DNA of 64,000 nucleotides from CAYLHQ01 sp964628935 (GTDB taxonomy: Bacteria; Acidobacteriota; Polarisedimenticolia; Polarisedimenticolales; DASRJG01). Positions 1 to 8,820 of this stretch are shown piece by piece. The position numbers were made by a program, and so were the translations under genes. A model generated the notes under the pieces. It made no database searches. It was not told the DNA's origin and saw only the letters and a program-made list of their open reading frames with translations. The stretch lies in the NCBI GenBank assembly GCA_964628935.1, contig CAZVOE010000001.1, positions 25,880-89,879 of the forward strand, in the 5' to 3' direction. Position 1 is the stretch's first letter. Every line of letters begins with the position of its first letter.

Positions 1-1
1 C

Positions 2-1048
2 ACCTCCGGGCTCGCGTCCGATTTCGCCGGGGACTACGACAAGGTCGGCCGGGACGAATACGTGAGGCTGGCCCTCGCCTCGACGCTCCAGTCCCTGCCG
101 GGATCCAAGTACGAATACGCGAACTCCGGCTACAGCCTGCTCGGCGCGATCGTCGAGCGGGCGTCGGGGCGGCCGTATGAGACCTATCTCCGCGAGGAAC
201 TTCTCCTCCCCGCCGGAATGAAGGAGACCGGGTACCGGCTCCCCCGTTGGGAGGATGGACGGGAGGCGGTCGGGTACAGGGACGGCGAACGGTGGGGGCG
301 GCTCCGCGAGAGGCCATGGGCCGAGGACGGCCCGTATTGGGCGCTCCGGGCGAACGGCGGGATGCTCAGCACGGTCGACGACCTCTATCGCTGGCACTGT
401 GCGCTCGAAGGGACCTCCGTCCTTCCCGAAACGGCCAAGAGGAAGATCTTCACGCCTCACGTTCCGGAGGACCCGAACGGCGACTCGCACTACGGTTACG
501 GTTGGGCCATCACGACCTCCCCCTGGGGAACGCGGGAGATCGGGCACAACGGCGGGAACACGATCTTCTCGGCCGACTTCCGCCGGTACCCCGACGACCG
601 GCTCGTCGTGATCGCGATGTCGAACGACGCGGCCGTGAAGGCCTGGCGCGCGGCGGGCGCTCTCGCGCGGATCGCCCATGGGGACGAGGTTCCCGTCCAG
701 CGCGCGGCGACCGGTCCGTTGCAGCCTCTCGGCACCGAGGGCCGCCACGCGATCGTCCGCGCTTGGTTCGAAGCCTATCGATCGGGCGAACCGGACGCCA
801 TGGACGCCTTCCGAGCCAAGTACGCCCGCCCCGCGGTGGCCGGCGGTCCCTCTCCCGAGCGGCGGGCCGAGATGCTCGCGCGCGTGCGGGAGGATCTCGG
901 GGGACTCGAACCCGAAGGGGTCCTCTGGGAGGAGCCTGGCGCCGTCCTCGTACGGGTGAAGTCCGAACGGGGAATCCCCGCGCGGTTCCGGTTCGTCTTC
1001 GATCCGGAGGGGAAGTTCGACGGCGTCGGGATCGAAGTCGGCGACTAG
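2..1048 (+). CDS. Serine hydrolase, beta-lactamase (PF00144) fold, 5' truncated by window edge
   Basis: The reading frame is open to the first base of the window, so the gene starts upstream; the GTG at 62 is an internal Val. The first visible residues (TSGLASDF) match the conserved HTSGL loop of the class C beta-lactamase/DD-peptidase family. Next comes the Y-x-N element (YEYANSGY), and near the middle GHNGG, the HxG counterpart of the KTG motif. The SxxK nucleophile must lie before the window. A tail of about 110 residues follows the catalytic domain and looks like the small C-terminal domain of secreted esterase-type members. Such proteins are usually periplasmic or secreted peptidases or esterases; substrate unknown. 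A hairpin follows the stop codon. Confidence 0.85.
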   Translation, partial: TSGLASDFAGDYDKVGRDEYVRLALASTLQSLPGSKYEYANSGYSLLGAIVERASGRPYETYLREELLLPAGMKETGYRLPRWEDGREAVGYRDGERWGRLRERPWAEDGPYWALRANGGMLSTVDDLYRWHCALEGTSVLPETAKRKIFTPHVPEDPNGDSHYGYGWAITTSPWGTREIGHNGGNTIFSADFRRYPDDRLVVIAMSNDAAVKAWRAAGALARIAHGDEVPVQRAATGPLQPLGTEGRHAIVRAWFEAYRSGEPDAMDAFRAKYARPAVAGGPSPERRAEMLARVREDLGGLEPEGVLWEEPGAVLVRVKSERGIPARFRFVFDPEGKFDGVGIEVGD

Positions 1049-1075
1049 ACTCGAAAAGGTGCCAGTCCCCGATTT

Positions 1076-1095
1076 CTCGCGACGGCGATCGCGAG
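1076..1095. repeat. Perfect 7-bp stem-loop between convergent genes
   Basis: CTCGCGA at 1076-1082 pairs with TCGCGAG at 1089-1095 around a 6-nt loop, in the 75-bp space between two convergent genes. No T-run follows on either strand, so it is not a canonical intrinsic terminator. Just upstream, around 1055-1070, lies the string GGTGCCAGTCCCC, which resembles short dispersed elements seen in intergenic DNA of several phyla; that likeness is from memory and unproven. Confidence 0.4.
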
Positions 1096-1123
1096 TCCGC
1101 GCAGGCGTCGCGTCGACTCCCGC

Positions 1124-1768
1124 TCAGCGCTTCAGAAGCTTGAAGGCGTGGTCCCATCGGCCCCGGAGAAACCCGGGCGCGCACCAGAGCTGGCAAAGCG
1201 GCTCGAGCGCCCGGGCCGACTCGACCCGGCCGACATCCTCGGCCTCCCAGCCGAACTCCTCGAGGATCCTCGCGACCTCGCCCCTCGCCGCCTCGTCGTT
1301 CCCGCAGAAGAACATCGTCGGCCTTCCGCCAGGGAAGGCGGGATCGACCATGTGCGCGTTCCCCACCGAGTTCCAAGCCTTGACGAAACGGACCTTCGGG
1401 AATCCGGCCTGGAGCCTCTCCATGAGCGACTCGTTGGGGCCTGTGAAGAAGCGCAGGACGCCGTGCACCGGAGGGGCGTCGGCGATGGGATTGGTCGTGT
1501 CGATGACGATCTTCCCGTCGAGCGCCGGCGCCCCGATCGAGCGCAGGACGCTCTGGGCCGCAGAGCCCTTGACCGCGAGGACGACGATCTCGCCGAACGC
1601 GGCGGCATCGGAGAACGTCGTCGCGGACACCCCGCTCTTCGCCGAGAACTCGGCGAGCTTTCGCGGGTCGCGGCTGCCGATCCGGACCGCGTACCCCTTC
1701 GACTGGAACCCAGCGGCCAGGACCCTGGCCACCGGTCCCGAGCCGAGCACCCCGATCGGCTTTCGCAT
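1124..1768 (-). CDS. NADPH-dependent F420 reductase-like NAD(P)-binding protein
   Basis: A 214-aa protein. The ATG at 1768 begins MRKPIGVLGSGPVARVLA, whose GxGxxA Rossmann loop opens the fold; further-upstream in-frame starts would run into the divergent adaptor gene. The middle carries VVLAVKG and VIDTTNP, typical of the F420-dependent NADP oxidoreductase / pyrroline-carboxylate reductase-like group (PF03807). Only the N-terminal dinucleotide-binding domain plus a short cap is present, as in many stand-alone family members annotated 'NAD(P)-binding domain'. The likely role is a soluble oxidoreductase of unknown substrate; a true cofactor F420 link cannot be read from sequence. It is divergent from the MacA-like gene and convergent with the hydrolase. 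Confidence 0.75.
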   Translation of the reverse strand: MRKPIGVLGSGPVARVLAAGFQSKGYAVRIGSRDPRKLAEFSAKSGVSATTFSDAAAFGEIVVLAVKGSAAQSVLRSIGAPALDGKIVIDTTNPIADAPPVHGVLRFFTGPNESLMERLQAGFPKVRFVKAWNSVGNAHMVDPAFPGGRPTMFFCGNDEAARGEVARILEEFGWEAEDVGRVESARALEPLCQLWCAPGFLRGRWDHAFKLLKR

Positions 1769-1865
1769 GTCGACTCCCCCACCCCGGCGCCCCCCGCCCG
1801 TTCCGGAGAAACTCCCGAGGATTTCTTGCGTAGAGTAGACCGAAACCAACCGGGAGAGCCGACGC

Positions 1866-3113
1866 ATGAATCGCCGCAGGCGATGGTTGCTCGCGGGGAC
1901 CGCCGTCGTCGTGGTCGGCGCCGCCGGGGCGGGATGGTTCGCCGCGAGCCGCGGCCCGAAGCCGGTCGCCGTCCAGATGGCGAAGGTCGGGCGGGAGGAC
2001 CTCCAGGCAAAGGTCACCGCGAACGGGAGGGTGCAGGCCCAGAAGAAGGTCGACATCTCCGCCACGATCCCCGGCCAGATCACGCAGCTCGCCGTCCGCG
2101 AGGGGGACGCGGTCCGGAAGGGGCAGTTCCTGCTCCAGATCGACGCCGTGAACCCCCGCGCGGCCGCCCGGAGCACCGAGTTCTCGATGCAGGCCCTTCT
2201 CAAGGACCTCGACGCCGCCCGGTCGATGCGCGACCTGGCCCAAGCCGACGCCGAGCGGGCGGAGCAGAACTTCCGCGTGGGAATCCTCCCCTCCGCCGAG
2301 CTCGAGCGCGCGCGGACCGCTGCCGCGACCGCCGAGTCCGCACTCCTCGCCGCCGAGCGCCGGGTCGAGCAGGCCCGGGCGCAGCTCGAGGGGGCGCAGG
2401 ACACGCTCGCGAAGACGACGGTGCGCTCGCCGATCGACGGGATCGTCACCGCGAGGCGCGTCGAGGAGGGAGAGGTCGCCGTGATCGGGGTGCAGAACAG
2501 TCCCGGCACCGTCCTTCTCACGATCTCCGACATGTCCGTCGTCGAGACAGAGATGGAGGTCGACGAGACGTCGATCCCTGCGGTTGCTCTCGGACAGGAG
2601 GCGCTCCTCCGAATCGACGCCTACCCCAACCGGACCTTCGAAGGGGTCGTGACCGAGGTCGGGAGCTCCCCGATCCTGTCGACGAACCCGGCGACCGAGG
2701 CGATCAAGTTCAAGGTCAAGATCCAGATTCAAGACCCGCCCGAAGGGATCAAGCCGGGGCTCTCGGTCCAGGCCGACATCCTGACCGGGTTCCGGGCCCA
2801 GGCGCTGACGATCCCGATCCAGGCTCTCGTCCTTCGCGAGATCGAGCGAGCGCCCGGCGAGCCGCCGCGGCGCGGGGGGNNNNNNNNNNCCCCCCGCCAC
2901 GAGGAGGGTGTGTACGTCGTCGAGGACGGCGTGGTCCGTTTTCAGAAGGTCGAGACCGGTCTCCTCGGCGAGCTCTCCCTCGAGGTCCTCGCCGGCCTCG
3001 AAGGGGGGGAGACGATCGTCATCGGTCCGTTCCGCGCGCTCCGGACGTTGAAGCCCGGGGATCGCGTGCGGGAGGAGACCGAATCGGAGCGCGGCGCGGA
3101 CGCCGCGTCGTGA
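1866..3113 (+). CDS. MacA/HlyD-type periplasmic adaptor subunit (interrupted by N gap)
   Basis: Membrane-fusion protein of about 415 aa. An N-terminal anchor (about residues 7-28) is followed by a lipoyl/barrel-sandwich half (VDISATIPGQITQLAVREGD), an alpha-helical hairpin rich in Ala/Glu/Arg (about 100-185), the second lipoyl half (TTVRSPIDGIVTARRVEEGE) and a beta-barrel domain with SPILSTNPATEAIKFKVKI. It links an inner-membrane ABC permease to an outer-membrane channel. Ten Ns cover codons 339-342; the frame is kept on both sides, so the true length there is uncertain. It is followed after 1 nt by two permease genes, so the three form one operon. No ATPase gene is adjacent. Confidence 0.9.
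   Translation: MNRRRRWLLAGTAVVVVGAAGAGWFAASRGPKPVAVQMAKVGREDLQAKVTANGRVQAQKKVDISATIPGQITQLAVREGDAVRKGQFLLQIDAVNPRAAARSTEFSMQALLKDLDAARSMRDLAQADAERAEQNFRVGILPSAELERARTAAATAESALLAAERRVEQARAQLEGAQDTLAKTTVRSPIDGIVTARRVEEGEVAVIGVQNSPGTVLLTISDMSVVETEMEVDETSIPAVALGQEALLRIDAYPNRTFEGVVTEVGSSPILSTNPATEAIKFKVKIQIQDPPEGIKPGLSVQADILTGFRAQALTIPIQALVLREIERAPGEPPRRGGXXXXPRHEEGVYVVEDGVVRFQKVETGLLGELSLEVLAGLEGGETIVIGPFRALRTLKPGDRVREETESERGADAAS
2880..2889. other. Assembly gap (10 Ns)
   Basis: Ten ambiguous bases inside the adaptor gene, flanked by a G-run on the left and a C-run on the right (cgggggg / cccccg). That pattern suggests a homopolymer or hairpin that stopped the assembly. The real gap length is unknown. 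Confidence 0.99.
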
Positions 3114-3114
3114 C

Positions 3115-4338
3115 ATGGCCCCCGGCGAGCAGCTCCGCGCCGCGATGGAATCGATCCGCGCGCACACGCTCCGTAGCTTCCTGACCCTGCTCGGAATCAT
3201 CATCGGCGTCACGACGATCGTCGGGGTGGCGTCGGTGATCTCGGGACTCGAGACCTACGTCCGGGAGAAGCTCATCCTCCTCTCCCCCGACGTCTACGTG
3301 GTGACGAAGTTCGGGATCATCATGAGCCGCGACGAGTTCTTCGAGGCGCTCAAGCGGCCCGACCTCGACTTTCGCGACTACGAGGTCCTACGCGAGCGCT
3401 TGACGAAGGCCTCGGCCGTGGGGGCCGACATCTCGACCGGAGGTCCCGTGAAGCACCGGGACCGCCGGCTCGCCGACGTTCGGATCCACGGCACCACCGC
3501 GAATTTCGGGGAGCTTCTGAACCTCGACATCGAGGCCGGGCGTTACTTCTCCGAGGCGGAGGCGTTCGCCGGACAGAACGTCGTCGTGATCGGCTACGAC
3601 GTCCGCGACGAGTTGTTCGGAAACCTCGACCCGCTCGGTCGCGACCTCCTCGTCGGGAACGGGACCTACCGGGTCGTCGGGCTCGTCGCGGAGCAGGGGC
3701 AGGTGCTCGGCCAGAACCAGGACAACCAGGTGTGGATCCCGATGGAAGCCTTTCGCCGGGCGTACGGACGAAGGGACTCCGTCGACATGCTGGTCAAGGC
3801 GCGTGGAGGCGTCCTGGGGGTCGAGGCGTCCGTCGACGAGGTGCGGGCCGTGCTGCGGGCGCTCCGGCACACGCCGTTCCGCGATGGCGACCCTTTCGCC
3901 ATCGTCACGGTCGAAAACGCCCAGCAGGTTTGGAGGCAGATCTCGGGAGCGGCATTCCTCCTCACCCTCCTGATCTCCGGCGTCTCGCTCGGCGTCGGAG
4001 GGGTCGTGATCGCGAACATCATGCTCGTCGGGGTGGTGGAACGGACGCGCGAGATCGGCGTCCGCATGGCGATGGGGGCGCGGAAGAAGGACATCCGCAG
4101 GCAGTTCCTCCTCGAGGCGGCGCTCCTCTCGACCGCGGGAGGGCTGGTCGGGATCGTCCTCGGGGCCGCCGCGGCGACGGCGGTCGAGGGCATCCTCGAC
4201 TTCCCTTCGCAGGTGACCCCCGCGATCCTCGCGGCGGGCTTGCTCCTTTCGACGATCGTGGGACTCGTGGCGGGCTACTGGCCGGCGCGGAGCGCCTCGA
4301 ATTTGATCGTCGTGGACGCGCTCCGGGAGGAGACTTGA
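3115..4338 (+). CDS. MacB-like ABC transporter permease (first of two)
   Basis: A 407-aa permease. A first membrane helix (about 17-40, LRSFLTLLGIIIGVTTIVGV) precedes a large MacB-type periplasmic core domain (about 50-260). A C-terminal FtsX domain with three helices follows (about 275-400), including the conserved ERTREIGVRMAMGARKKDI coupling-helix segment. It lacks the nucleotide-binding domain that is fused in true MacB. With the adaptor upstream and a second permease overlapping its end, it would form a heterodimeric tripartite exporter for a drug, lipid or peptide. The ATPase must be encoded elsewhere or lie outside the window. Confidence 0.9.
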   Translation: MAPGEQLRAAMESIRAHTLRSFLTLLGIIIGVTTIVGVASVISGLETYVREKLILLSPDVYVVTKFGIIMSRDEFFEALKRPDLDFRDYEVLRERLTKASAVGADISTGGPVKHRDRRLADVRIHGTTANFGELLNLDIEAGRYFSEAEAFAGQNVVVIGYDVRDELFGNLDPLGRDLLVGNGTYRVVGLVAEQGQVLGQNQDNQVWIPMEAFRRAYGRRDSVDMLVKARGGVLGVEASVDEVRAVLRALRHTPFRDGDPFAIVTVENAQQVWRQISGAAFLLTLLISGVSLGVGGVVIANIMLVGVVERTREIGVRMAMGARKKDIRRQFLLEAALLSTAGGLVGIVLGAAAATAVEGILDFPSQVTPAILAAGLLLSTIVGLVAGYWPARSASNLIVVDALREET

Positions 4339-5597
4339 GGCGCTGGGGCTCGGGCTGGATCGAGAACGCGCGCCTGGCCCTCGGGGCGATGCGGGAGCAG
4401 AAGCTCCGCTCGTTCCTCACGCTCCTCGGGATCATGGCGGGAGTGGCGACGGTGATCATGATGGTGTCGTTCGTCACCGGCTTCAACCGCCAGGTGACGG
4501 CGGCGTTCACGTCGTTCGGCTCCCATCTCGTTCAGTTCCAGAAGTTCGAGCCGCGGTTCCACGGACCGGGGGGAGTCCCGGAGGAGGAGCGCAACCGCCG
4601 CGACCTGACGATCGAGGACGCCGACGCGCTCAAGCGTCTTTCGCGGCACGCGAAGGCGGTCTCCCAGGAGCGTTACCTGTTCAACCGGACGGCCGTTGTG
4701 CGCGCCGGAGAGAACGAGGTCCAGGGAGCGGTGATCCTCGGGACGAACCCCGACTACTCCGAGGCCAACGTCCACTTCGCGGAGGAAGGACGATTCCTCA
4801 CCGACGCGGACGTCCTGCACGCCGCGCGTGTCTGTGTCGTCGGCCCCGAGGTCGCCGACACCCTCTTCCCCATGCGCGACCCGATCGGCCAGATCCTGAC
4901 GGTCGACGGCCGCACCTATCAGATCGTCGGCATCTTCGAGCACAAGGGTGGGTTCATGGGGGGCAGCAACGACTCCCACGTCGCGATCCCGATCTCGGCA
5001 TTCGACGACCAGTTCCCCGAGGTCAAGAACGGGGGAGGCGACACGATCCACATCGCGACGGTCCCGAAACGGCCAGAGGACGTCCAGGCGCTCATCGAGG
5101 AGGAGACCGCGATCCTGCGGGCGCGGAGGGGGCTCCGGCCCGACCAGGAGAACGACTTCGCGATCTTCACGAGCGCCGGGCGGCTCCGGCAGTTCCAGCA
5201 GATCACGGGGGGGGTCGCCGCGGCGATGATCGTGATCGCGGGGATCGCGCTCTTGGTCGGCGGTGTCGGGGTCATGAACATCATGCTGGTCAACGCCACG
5301 CAACGGACGCGGGAGATCGGCCTGCGGAAGGCGGTCGGGGCCACGCGGCGCGACATCGCCGCGCAGTTCCTGATCGAGGCGGTCACCCTGACGGCGGTGG
5401 GGGGCGCGCTCGGAATCGGCTTCGGGCTCGGCGCGGCGTTTTTCGTCCGCGCGACCCTCGACTTCGAGGCGGCGGCGCCGCTGTGGTCGGTGGGACTCGG
5501 CTTCGGAGTGTCGACGGCGGTGGGTTTGATCTTCGGAATGTGGCCGGCGGTCAAGGCCTCTCGGCAGGATCCGATCGAGGCGTTGAGATACGAGTAG
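4335..5597 (+). CDS. MacB-like ABC transporter permease (second of two)
   Basis: A 420-aa permease homologous to its upstream neighbour. I chose the TTG at 4335, which overlaps the preceding stop (TTGA); it gives an N-terminus of the same length as the paralogue. ATG 4389 is an alternative but removes the segment before the first helix. Features: helix LRSFLTLLGIMAGVATVIM, a periplasmic core domain to about residue 290, then an FtsX domain with RTREIGLRKAVGATRRDI and three helices. The ending PAVKASRQDPIEALRYE is the classic MacB/LolC C-terminus. It likely pairs with the 3115 product. The 3' end overlaps the convergent sulfatase gene by 47 nt. Confidence 0.9.
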   Translation: MRRWGSGWIENARLALGAMREQKLRSFLTLLGIMAGVATVIMMVSFVTGFNRQVTAAFTSFGSHLVQFQKFEPRFHGPGGVPEEERNRRDLTIEDADALKRLSRHAKAVSQERYLFNRTAVVRAGENEVQGAVILGTNPDYSEANVHFAEEGRFLTDADVLHAARVCVVGPEVADTLFPMRDPIGQILTVDGRTYQIVGIFEHKGGFMGGSNDSHVAIPISAFDDQFPEVKNGGGDTIHIATVPKRPEDVQALIEEETAILRARRGLRPDQENDFAIFTSAGRLRQFQQITGGVAAAMIVIAGIALLVGGVGVMNIMLVNATQRTREIGLRKAVGATRRDIAAQFLIEAVTLTAVGGALGIGFGLGAAFFVRATLDFEAAAPLWSVGLGFGVSTAVGLIFGMWPAVKASRQDPIEALRYE

Positions 5598-7626
5598 GAG
5601 GAAAAGGGACGACTCCCGACGCCCGGTACGCCGCGACCGCGCGTTCGTACGCCGACCGGCATTCCTCCCCTCCCGGCTCCCCCGGCGAGTCCTCCATTCC
5701 CCCCAAGCGGTCGGAAAACTCCTTCCCGACGGCGTCGGTTCCGCACCGCTCGAAGAGCCATAGGTTCGCCCCGAGATAGACCTCGTCGGGTCCGGCGGCG
5801 ACGAATCCGCTCAGCAGGGTCGGAAGGAGCGACGCGGGGGGAGCGACGGAACAGCATTCGATCCGGCGGAGGCTCCTCGACGCATACAAATGGAAGAACG
5901 TCTCGCGTGGGTCGGACCGTTCCCGTAGCGGTCCGTAATCGTATTGGAATCCCCCCGTGCCGGTGAACGTGTGGGGCTGGTGGTCGCCGAACACGAGCAG
6001 GACGAACGGGCGACCGGTCCGCGCCTCGAGGTCGGCGAGGTACGCGACGAGACCTTCCACCGCCTCGGTCGTGGAGCCGAGCCGCCGCAGGTACTCGTGG
6101 AGCGCGCAGTGGGGCTCGAACTCGTCGGTGTCGGCGAAACGGACCGGGAACTCCCCGGGGTCCTCGAGACCGCACGCGTGCGGCGCGTGGTTCTCGATCA
6201 AGAGAACGTAGCCGAAGAAGGGGGCCTCGGGGGACGGTCCAAGCCGTTCGCGAACCGTCGCTGCGATCTTCGCGTCGGTCTCTTCCCATGCGCTCCGGAG
6301 CCCGAGGTCCGCGTTGTCGAGGACGCTCTCGAAGCCGTAGCGCTCGTAGGCGCGGCGGCCGCCGTAGAAGTTCCCCGGGTGCGGGAAAAACGCCCAGGTG
6401 CGATACCCGCGGTCGCTGAGCCACGTCGCGAAACTCCGACGGACGAAGGGCGAGAGCGATGCGTGGGTGTACATCCCCGAGTACCCGAAGAGCCGCGAGT
6501 CGAGTCCGACGATCGTCTCGAACTCCGCGATCCAGGTGCCTCCGCCGATCGAGTTCACCCGGAGCGGCCCCTCCGCAGCCGTGAGATCGCCGGGCTCGAA
6601 CAGCCGGTTGTCCCAACTGCCCCGGAGCCGGAACGCCGCCCCGGGATCGAAGGTCGACTCGGCGAGGACGACGAGGATGTTCGGGAGCCCCGCGTTCTCC
6701 GTCTCCGTGCCGAAACGGACGTGCCGAAGGACGGCCTCGCGGATCTCTTCGGGACCCGGAGCGGGGCCGTCGAGGTCGGCGCGGTAGATGTCTCCGGTCC
6801 CTTCGGCCTCGAGCATCCGGGAGTACGCGAGGAACGGCAGAATCCCCATGCGCTCCGCGAGGCGAGCGACTCCCTCCGGGCGCCAGGTCGACTTGTCCCT
6901 TGCGGCTTCGCGAAAGAGGGAACGGACGTGCGTCGCGGCGAGGAACACGAAGCCGCACGCGACGACGGCCCGCGCGAAGGCGTCGAGACCGCGGCGGCGG
7001 TCCCATCGCCCGGCCGCAACGCGCGACGCCGCGAGGATCACGGCGGAGGTCCACCCCGCGAGCGCGAGCCCGATCGCCCCCAGCGTCGGGTAGCGCGTCC
7101 ATTGCGGAAGGGACATCGCGTCCCACAACCCCGCGGGATCGGAAAGAGCGATCCTCAGATCGAGCGCCGTGAGTGGGAGGCCGGTGAGCGCGATCTTCGC
7201 GTCGCTGACCCAGGCCAGAAAGGCGTGCGCGCTCACGAGCCCGAACAGCGTCGCGACGCCGAGACGAAGGGGGAGGAGCGCGCAGAAGACGGCCGCGCAG
7301 CCGAACAGGAGCCGCGGGGACGTCCCCTTCCCCGCGACCCAAATCGCGAGCGTCGCGAAGGCGAGGACGATCGCGACGACCCAGCGAAGGCGCGGTCGCT
7401 CCGCCCGGGAGGCGACGGGAGAAAAAAGCCCGGGGAGGGCGACGAGCGCCGTCCCCGCGAGGATCGCGATCAAGCGCAGTCCGCGGATCCCGGGGTCGTC
7501 CGCGTCGAGGAACCGGCCGGAGACGAGGGCGGAGGCGAGGAGCACGAGACCGCCGGAGATCGACGCGATCCAGGTCCCTCGAACGCGGCGAGACGGGACA
7601 TCCGGAGGGCCGCCCGAGCCGTTCAA
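5551..7626 (-). CDS. LTA-synthase-like membrane sulfatase / phosphoglycerol transferase family
   Basis: A 691-aa protein. The start is TTG 7626, overlapping the stop of the upstream SGNH hydrolase (TTGA); no ATG or GTG lies nearby in frame. About five or six membrane helices occupy residues 20-250. The extracytoplasmic alkaline-phosphatase/sulfatase domain follows (about 310-600): NILVVLAESTFDPGA (metal site), GGGTWIAEFETIVGL (Thr in the nucleophile position), FGYVLLIENHAPH and LLVFGDHQPHTF (metal-binding Asp-His). This is the layout of LtaS/EptA-like transferases, which move phosphoglycerol or phosphoethanolamine onto envelope polymers. In a Gram-negative cell an OPG- or glycan-modifying role is likely; the substrate is not inferable. 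Confidence 0.85.
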   Translation of the reverse strand: MNGSGGPPDVPSRRVRGTWIASISGGLVLLASALVSGRFLDADDPGIRGLRLIAILAGTALVALPGLFSPVASRAERPRLRWVVAIVLAFATLAIWVAGKGTSPRLLFGCAAVFCALLPLRLGVATLFGLVSAHAFLAWVSDAKIALTGLPLTALDLRIALSDPAGLWDAMSLPQWTRYPTLGAIGLALAGWTSAVILAASRVAAGRWDRRRGLDAFARAVVACGFVFLAATHVRSLFREAARDKSTWRPEGVARLAERMGILPFLAYSRMLEAEGTGDIYRADLDGPAPGPEEIREAVLRHVRFGTETENAGLPNILVVLAESTFDPGAAFRLRGSWDNRLFEPGDLTAAEGPLRVNSIGGGTWIAEFETIVGLDSRLFGYSGMYTHASLSPFVRRSFATWLSDRGYRTWAFFPHPGNFYGGRRAYERYGFESVLDNADLGLRSAWEETDAKIAATVRERLGPSPEAPFFGYVLLIENHAPHACGLEDPGEFPVRFADTDEFEPHCALHEYLRRLGSTTEAVEGLVAYLADLEARTGRPFVLLVFGDHQPHTFTGTGGFQYDYGPLRERSDPRETFFHLYASRSLRRIECCSVAPPASLLPTLLSGFVAAGPDEVYLGANLWLFERCGTDAVGKEFSDRLGGMEDSPGEPGGEECRSAYERAVAAYRASGVVPFPPTRISTPRSDPAERP

Positions 7627-8699
7627 CCTCGTGGACCCTCTCGCGCCGTGGCTTCGGACCCGCCGAGCACGGAGCGTAGCGCGTCGAAGAAGGCGCTCGC
7701 CACGGCGCGGTTCCCCTTTGGGGTGAAGTGGCAGTGGTCGACGAGGTGCTCCCCGTCCGGAACGATCGATCGGGCCAGGTCCACGAGGACGATGTCCGGC
7801 CGCTCCGCCGCGAGCGCGCGAATCGCGTCGTTCTGGAGGTCGATGCACCGCTCCCACGCGGCGGCCCAATCGCTCCCCTGCTCCGCTTCCGCCAGGTCCC
7901 TCGAGTACACGAACGTCGCCAGAACGAGCCGGGCCCCGTGTTCGCGGCACAAAGCGTGCATCGAAGCCAGATTTCTGCGAAAGGTTTCGACTCCGAACGG
8001 ACCGTTCGCGAAATCGAGCCGGACCGGGAATCTCGTGTAGAGGTTCCACAGGTTGCCTCGGTCGCCGACCAAGGCATAGCGGATCGCGACGAACACCGAG
8101 GAGTAGTCGAGTCGGCGCGAGAGCCGATCGAACACGGGATACGGGGTAGCGCCGATGTCCTTTTTCCGATGAGCGTAGTCGGAGCGAAACCCCGTGCCGT
8201 AGGAAGGCGCGACGTCATTGGTACCGTGATAGACGATGACGAAGTCCGGTTTCAGGTCGACGTGGATCAGCGCGAGCTTCACGAGACTGTCGGCGGTGGT
8301 CGCTCCGCTCTGTCCCGCGTTGATCACCTCGTAGCGGCCGGCGCCGAGCATTTCCTGGAGCTGGCCCGGCCAGGTCTCCTCCCAACGATGGTCGGCATCG
8401 AGCGTGGTCGAACCGCCCAGACACACGATCCGGATTCGTCTCTTGGGATTCTCCGGCTCCGGCCCGCGATTCCCCATCGAATCGAATTCGACGAATCCGC
8501 TTCCTCCTTTCTTCGCGAGAAACGGGAGGAATGGATGGTCGGTCATGTAGAGCCTTGGAACTCGAAACGTCCGCTCGCCGAAAGCGCGCGGGGTCTCTCC
8601 CGACGCGATCCAGAACGCGAGGTAGCCAAGACCCTCCGCGACGAGCCCGACCGTCAGGAGCAAGACCGCCCAGAAGAGAACCCTCTTGAGCCGGGACAT
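7623..8699 (-). CDS. SGNH/GDSL-type hydrolase with N-terminal membrane anchor
   Basis: A 358-aa protein from ATG 8699 (MSRLKRVLFWAVLLLTVGL); a longer start at 8750 would only add basic residues. One membrane helix (about 6-30) is followed by an SGNH domain. Block I carries CLGGSTT with the nucleophile Ser (about residue 93), block II INAGQSGATT (Gly), block III YHGTNDV (Asn, about 160), and block V DHCHFTPKGN (catalytic Asp/His, about 320). Family members are esterases or O-acetyltransferase partners acting on acylated polysaccharides. Start/stop coupling with the downstream sulfatase-like enzyme suggests that both act on the same envelope polymer. Confidence 0.85.
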   Translation of the reverse strand: MSRLKRVLFWAVLLLTVGLVAEGLGYLAFWIASGETPRAFGERTFRVPRLYMTDHPFLPFLAKKGGSGFVEFDSMGNRGPEPENPKRRIRIVCLGGSTTLDADHRWEETWPGQLQEMLGAGRYEVINAGQSGATTADSLVKLALIHVDLKPDFVIVYHGTNDVAPSYGTGFRSDYAHRKKDIGATPYPVFDRLSRRLDYSSVFVAIRYALVGDRGNLWNLYTRFPVRLDFANGPFGVETFRRNLASMHALCREHGARLVLATFVYSRDLAEAEQGSDWAAAWERCIDLQNDAIRALAAERPDIVLVDLARSIVPDGEHLVDHCHFTPKGNRAVASAFFDALRSVLGGSEATAREGPRG

Positions 8700-8820
8700 G
8701 CGGCGGATTCTACGACCGATCGGCCCCCTTCGGGTCCCCGTCGGTTGCACCCACCCCGCGACTCGCGAATCTGCTTCGCCCCGCCGGATCGGTTGCGCTC
8801 CGCTAGGCGCTCACGTTCTT

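Noticed and set aside
510..3212. A 900-codon minus-strand open frame across the hydrolase and adaptor region
   Set aside because: It has no family similarity, a composition typical of reverse frames in GC-rich coding DNA, and it overlaps genes with clear motifs on the opposite strand or in other frames.
4919..8218. A 1099-codon minus-strand open frame over the permease and sulfatase
   Set aside because: Shadow of real genes: the sulfatase and SGNH motifs are in another frame, and this one is Arg/Pro-rich without domains.
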